In this document: in pieces, positions 7,666 to 8,959 of the stretch
How the letters are laid out: every line of letters starts with the position of its first letter
How positions within the stretch are numbered: position 1 is the first letter of the stretch
Assembly: GCA_012519645.1 (NCBI GenBank)
Contig: JAAYPU010000104.1
Coordinates: forward strand, 1 to 8,959
DNA from: Clostridiales bacterium
GTDB taxonomy: Bacteria > Bacillota > Clostridia > Peptostreptococcales > JAAYPU01
Reading direction: 5' to 3'
DNA length: 8,959 bases
The notes under the pieces: generated by a model
The model's database searches: none
Told to the model about the DNA's origin: nothing
What the model saw: the letters and a program-made list of their open reading frames with translations, nothing else
Made by a program: the position numbers and the translations under genes

Positions 7666-7693
7666 AGTATATAGACATAATAAGGAGTAAAAA
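7666..7693 (-). promoter_or_regulatory. Possible promoter of the DUF4349 gene
   Basis: A good -10 box, TATACT (7666-7671), lies upstream of the gene and would give a leader of about 20 nt carrying the GGAGGAA site. The -35 region is T-rich but has no clear TTGACA match, so support rests on the -10 alone. Confidence 0.3.
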
Positions 7694-7703
7694 GGTTCCA
7701 TTA

Positions 7704-8053
7704 TTAGTGATTAGTGATTAGTGATTAGCTTTAACCAATAGCTTTTTTCAAAAGCAATGCAAATATGCTCCTGCGGAGCAGTGTAAGTTTGAGTTAAGAC
7801 TCCGGATCGAGAACCCTATCACTAATCACTAATTACTAATTACTAATCACTTTCCTGAGACCTGAAACCCGAGATCTGAGACCTACGCCGGACTCCGGAC
7901 CCCTGAAACCAGAGATCTGAAATAGATTGCCACGCCACGCTCGCAATGACAAGAAAAGTCGGACTGAGCACACTAATCACTAATCACTAATTACTAATCA
8001 CTTTCCTGAGACCTGAGACCAGAGACCTTAGACCTTTAGTTTTTAGTTATTAG
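7704..8053. repeat. Intergenic repeat mosaic 4: longest heptamer mosaic with a 50-bp direct repeat
   Basis: About 400 bp between two - strand genes hold no ORF. Contents: TTAGTGA three times (7704-7728); hairpins at 7741-7755 (GCTTTT, loop TTC) and 7766-7780 (TGCTCC, loop TGC); CACTAAT/TACTAAT four times (7820-7850), which is the inverted form of the first array; CTGAGAC-type heptamers (7855-7923); a motif with outer arms ATTGC/GCAAT (7926-7952); CACTAAT/TACTAAT four times again (7971-8001); then CTGAGAC, CTGAGAC, CAGAGAC, CTTAGAC and three TTAGT-ending heptamers up to the stop codon of the next gene at 8054. The segments 7820-7869 and 7971-8020 are a 50-bp direct repeat with two differences. 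Confidence 0.88.
7926..7952. repeat. GC-rich palindromic interspersed motif
   Basis: Within the mosaic, a GC-richer stretch begins ATTGC, runs through CACGCCACGCTC and ends GCAATGACAAG. The outer ATTGC/GCAAT arms pair. It resembles the widely seen interspersed motif of the form TCATTGCGAG...GGCAAT found in unrelated bacterial genomes. I recognise it by pattern only. Confidence 0.5.
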
Positions 8054-8539
8054 TTAATAAAATGTTAGTATTGCCGCGTGAGTTAGAAGCAGCATGATTG
8101 CTGCAGCACAACAGTTTCCCAAAAATATAGAAATAAAAGCATTGCGAATACGCATATCCAGCAGCGCTGCTATGGCAGAGCCTGTCCAGACACCTGTTGT
8201 AGGCAATGGAATAGCTACAAATATAAATAAGCCAATCACTCTATACTTTTTAACTTTGCTGCTTTTTTGAATAGTTCTAAGCATGATTTTATCTGCTATC
8301 TTATTTCCTATTTTAGTCTTTCTAAACCAGGCAATAACGGGCCTCAATAATAATAATATAAAAGGCACCGGAACCATGCTCCCTAAGATGCCTATAGCAG
8401 TGGCATGAAGAGGATGCATTCCCATGGCGACTCCTAAAGGAATGGCAACCTTTAGCTCCGCCAAAGGCAACATAGCTACAAGAAATACTGCCATTTCCCT
8501 TGATACAAAATTTATAATATTTACAAATACATCCTGCAT
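8054..8539 (-). CDS. Small multidrug export protein family (PF06695-like) membrane protein
   Basis: With the start at 8539 the protein has 161 residues and four or five hydrophobic segments. Family marks are MLPLAELKVAIPLGVAMGM at 23-41 and FVAIPLPTTGVWTGSAIAALLDM at 107-129, two Pro/Gly-rich motifs that may form re-entrant loops. A basic cytoplasmic stretch (FRKTKIGNKI...KKYR) lies between them. The family name 'small multi-drug export' comes from annotation; transport has not been shown for most members, and a distant link to DedA-type proteins has been proposed. An ATG at 8575 would add 12 residues (MKRFVNRRRRNN), but it has no ribosome binding site and lies only four bases after a TATAAT box. 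The ATG at 8539 has GGAGA at 8546-8550, six bases upstream. The stop codon abuts a heptamer array. Confidence 0.88.
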   Translation of the reverse strand: MQDVFVNIINFVSREMAVFLVAMLPLAELKVAIPLGVAMGMHPLHATAIGILGSMVPVPFILLLLRPVIAWFRKTKIGNKIADKIMLRTIQKSSKVKKYRVIGLFIFVAIPLPTTGVWTGSAIAALLDMRIRNAFISIFLGNCCAAAIMLLLTHAAILTFY

Positions 8540-8545
8540 ATTATT

Positions 8546-8550
8546 TCTCC
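8546..8550 (-). promoter_or_regulatory. Ribosome binding site that decides the start at 8539
   Basis: GGAGA (in ACGGAGAAATAAT) stands six bases before ATG 8539. No comparable purine run precedes ATG 8575, where the bases before it read AATATAATCTTA. Confidence 0.75.
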
Positions 8551-8579
8551 GTCTTCTATTTACAAATCGTTTCATTAAG

Positions 8580-8608
8580 ATTATATTCTATAAGTAACTA
8601 AGGCACAA
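8580..8608 (-). promoter_or_regulatory. Promoter of the PF06695-like gene
   Basis: A perfect -10 TATAAT (8580-8585) follows a half-matching -35 TTGTGC (8603-8608) by 17 bases on the - strand. The transcript should start near 8573, giving a leader of about 34 nt to ATG 8539. A continuous heptamer-phased tract begins two bases upstream of the -35 box. Confidence 0.65.
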
Positions 8609-8610
8609 TA

Positions 8611-8845
8611 GGATTATGGAGTATGGAATATAGATGAAAGATGAAAGATGAAAGATGATAGTTTAGGAAGGAATTTGACAAAAGTCAAATTCTCACATTA
8701 ACTACCCGCTAATCCTAATTACGAACCACTTATTCTATCTAAATCAAAAACAATTGTTTAACTATTGTTCAACAATCGTTTAACTATCGTTCAACAAGGA
8801 ATTATGCTAAAGCAAAATTCCCACATTACCTCTTAGTTCTTAGTT
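8611..8845. repeat. Intergenic repeat mosaic 5: heptamers, hairpins and a second 11-mer array
   Basis: Between two divergent genes are: a 49-bp stretch in register of seven (GGATTAT, GGAGTAT, GGAATAT, AGATGAA three times, AGATGAT) at 8611-8659; a 9-bp hairpin at 8671-8692 (GAATTTGAC, loop AAAA) followed by TCACATTA; four 11-mers at 8750-8793 (ACAATTGTTTA, ACTATTGTTCA, ACAATCGTTTA, ACTATCGTTCA); a 10-bp hairpin with one A-A mismatch at 8798-8821 (GGAATTATGC, loop TAAA) followed by CACATTA; and CTTAGTT twice at 8832-8845, three bases before the next ribosome binding site. The part at 8700-8749 shows nothing I can name. Confidence 0.85.
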
Positions 8846-8863
8846 ATAGGAAGGGTGTTTTCA

Positions 8864-8959
8864 ATGCGGAAGGTTTTGGGTTGTTTGAAAAAAGCGGATA
8901 TGAATTTTAATATGATCAATGAAGGGGATGTTATAGGAGTAGGGCTTTCAGGCGGAAAA
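8864..8959 (+). CDS. PP-loop ATPase, TtcA/TilS-like tRNA-modifying enzyme (N-terminal fragment)
   Basis: Only the first 32 codons are in the window: an N-terminal helix (MRKVLGCLKKADMNFNMI) then GDVIGVGLSGGK at the edge. The SGGK in this setting is the start of the PP-loop (SGGKDS) of N-type ATP pyrophosphatases. The spacing, with about 28 residues before the loop, fits the TtcA-type branch, which thiolates cytidine 32 of tRNA in other bacteria; TilS normally has a shorter lead. The substrate cannot be decided from this fragment. The start is backed by GGAAGGG (8849-8855), eight bases upstream. The gene is divergent from the PF06695-like gene and its leader is made of repeat mosaic. Confidence 0.8.
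   Translation, partial: MRKVLGCLKKADMNFNMINEGDVIGVGLSGGK

Noticed and set aside
7704..8020. A CRISPR array
   Set aside because: The repeats are 7-bp tandem units without unique spacers of regular length, and no cas genes are present.
8675..8703. A + strand promoter with TTGACA at 8675-8680 for the PP-loop ATPase gene
   Set aside because: The TTGACA is part of a conserved hairpin arm and the hexamer 17 bases on (TTAACT) is a poor -10.
134..8845. Insertion sequence or transposon remnants as the source of the repeats
   Set aside because: There is no transposase fragment, no long terminal inverted repeat and no target-site duplication; units are 7 or 11 bp.

Overview
The window is AT-rich DNA whose genes and control elements point to a low-GC anaerobic Firmicute, most likely a member of the Clostridia. 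The evidence is strong AGGAGG-type ribosome binding sites, an S-box (SAM-I) riboswitch with an intrinsic terminator in front of metK, a DUF4349 lipoprotein, and a cluster of MrpD/NuoN-like antiporter subunits. No genus can be named from the sequence alone.

Layout. On the + strand, positions 1-3968 hold the end of one proton/cation antiporter-like membrane subunit and two complete ones (484 and 719 residues). They are probably the distal part of an Mrp-type or complex-I-like ion-translocating operon. The next four genes are on the - strand. Read in their own direction from the right, they are a small-multidrug-export (PF06695-like) membrane protein (8539-8054), a DUF4349 lipoprotein (7637-6738), panC for pantothenate synthetase (6599-5757), and metK for S-adenosylmethionine synthetase (5339-4152). 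At the right edge a + strand gene starts at 8864. It is a PP-loop ATPase of the TtcA/TilS type, cut off inside its SGGKDS motif.

Regulation. metK has the clearest control region: a TTGACA / extended -10 promoter, a complete SAM-I aptamer, and a terminator whose 5' half can alternatively pair with the 3' strand of P1. Excess SAM should therefore stop transcription of the SAM-making enzyme. A perfect TATAAT box just in front of the PF06695-like gene shows that its true start is the internal ATG at 8539. A hairpin with a short T-run ends the DUF4349 gene.

Intergenic DNA. Five of the seven intergenic spaces are filled with a mosaic of short tandem repeats and small perfect hairpins. The tandem units are mostly heptamers (AGATGAA, TAAATCT, GAGGTTR, CTATCAT, TTAGTGA/CACTAAT, CTGAGAC), with two arrays of an 11-mer (consensus ACWATYGTTYA). 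The hairpins have 3-4 nt loops and fall into recognisable types with shared flanks. The arrays start just upstream of the promoters of - strand genes and stop a few bases from ribosome binding sites or stop codons. This mosaic is the most unusual content of the window. The coding genes themselves are ordinary.
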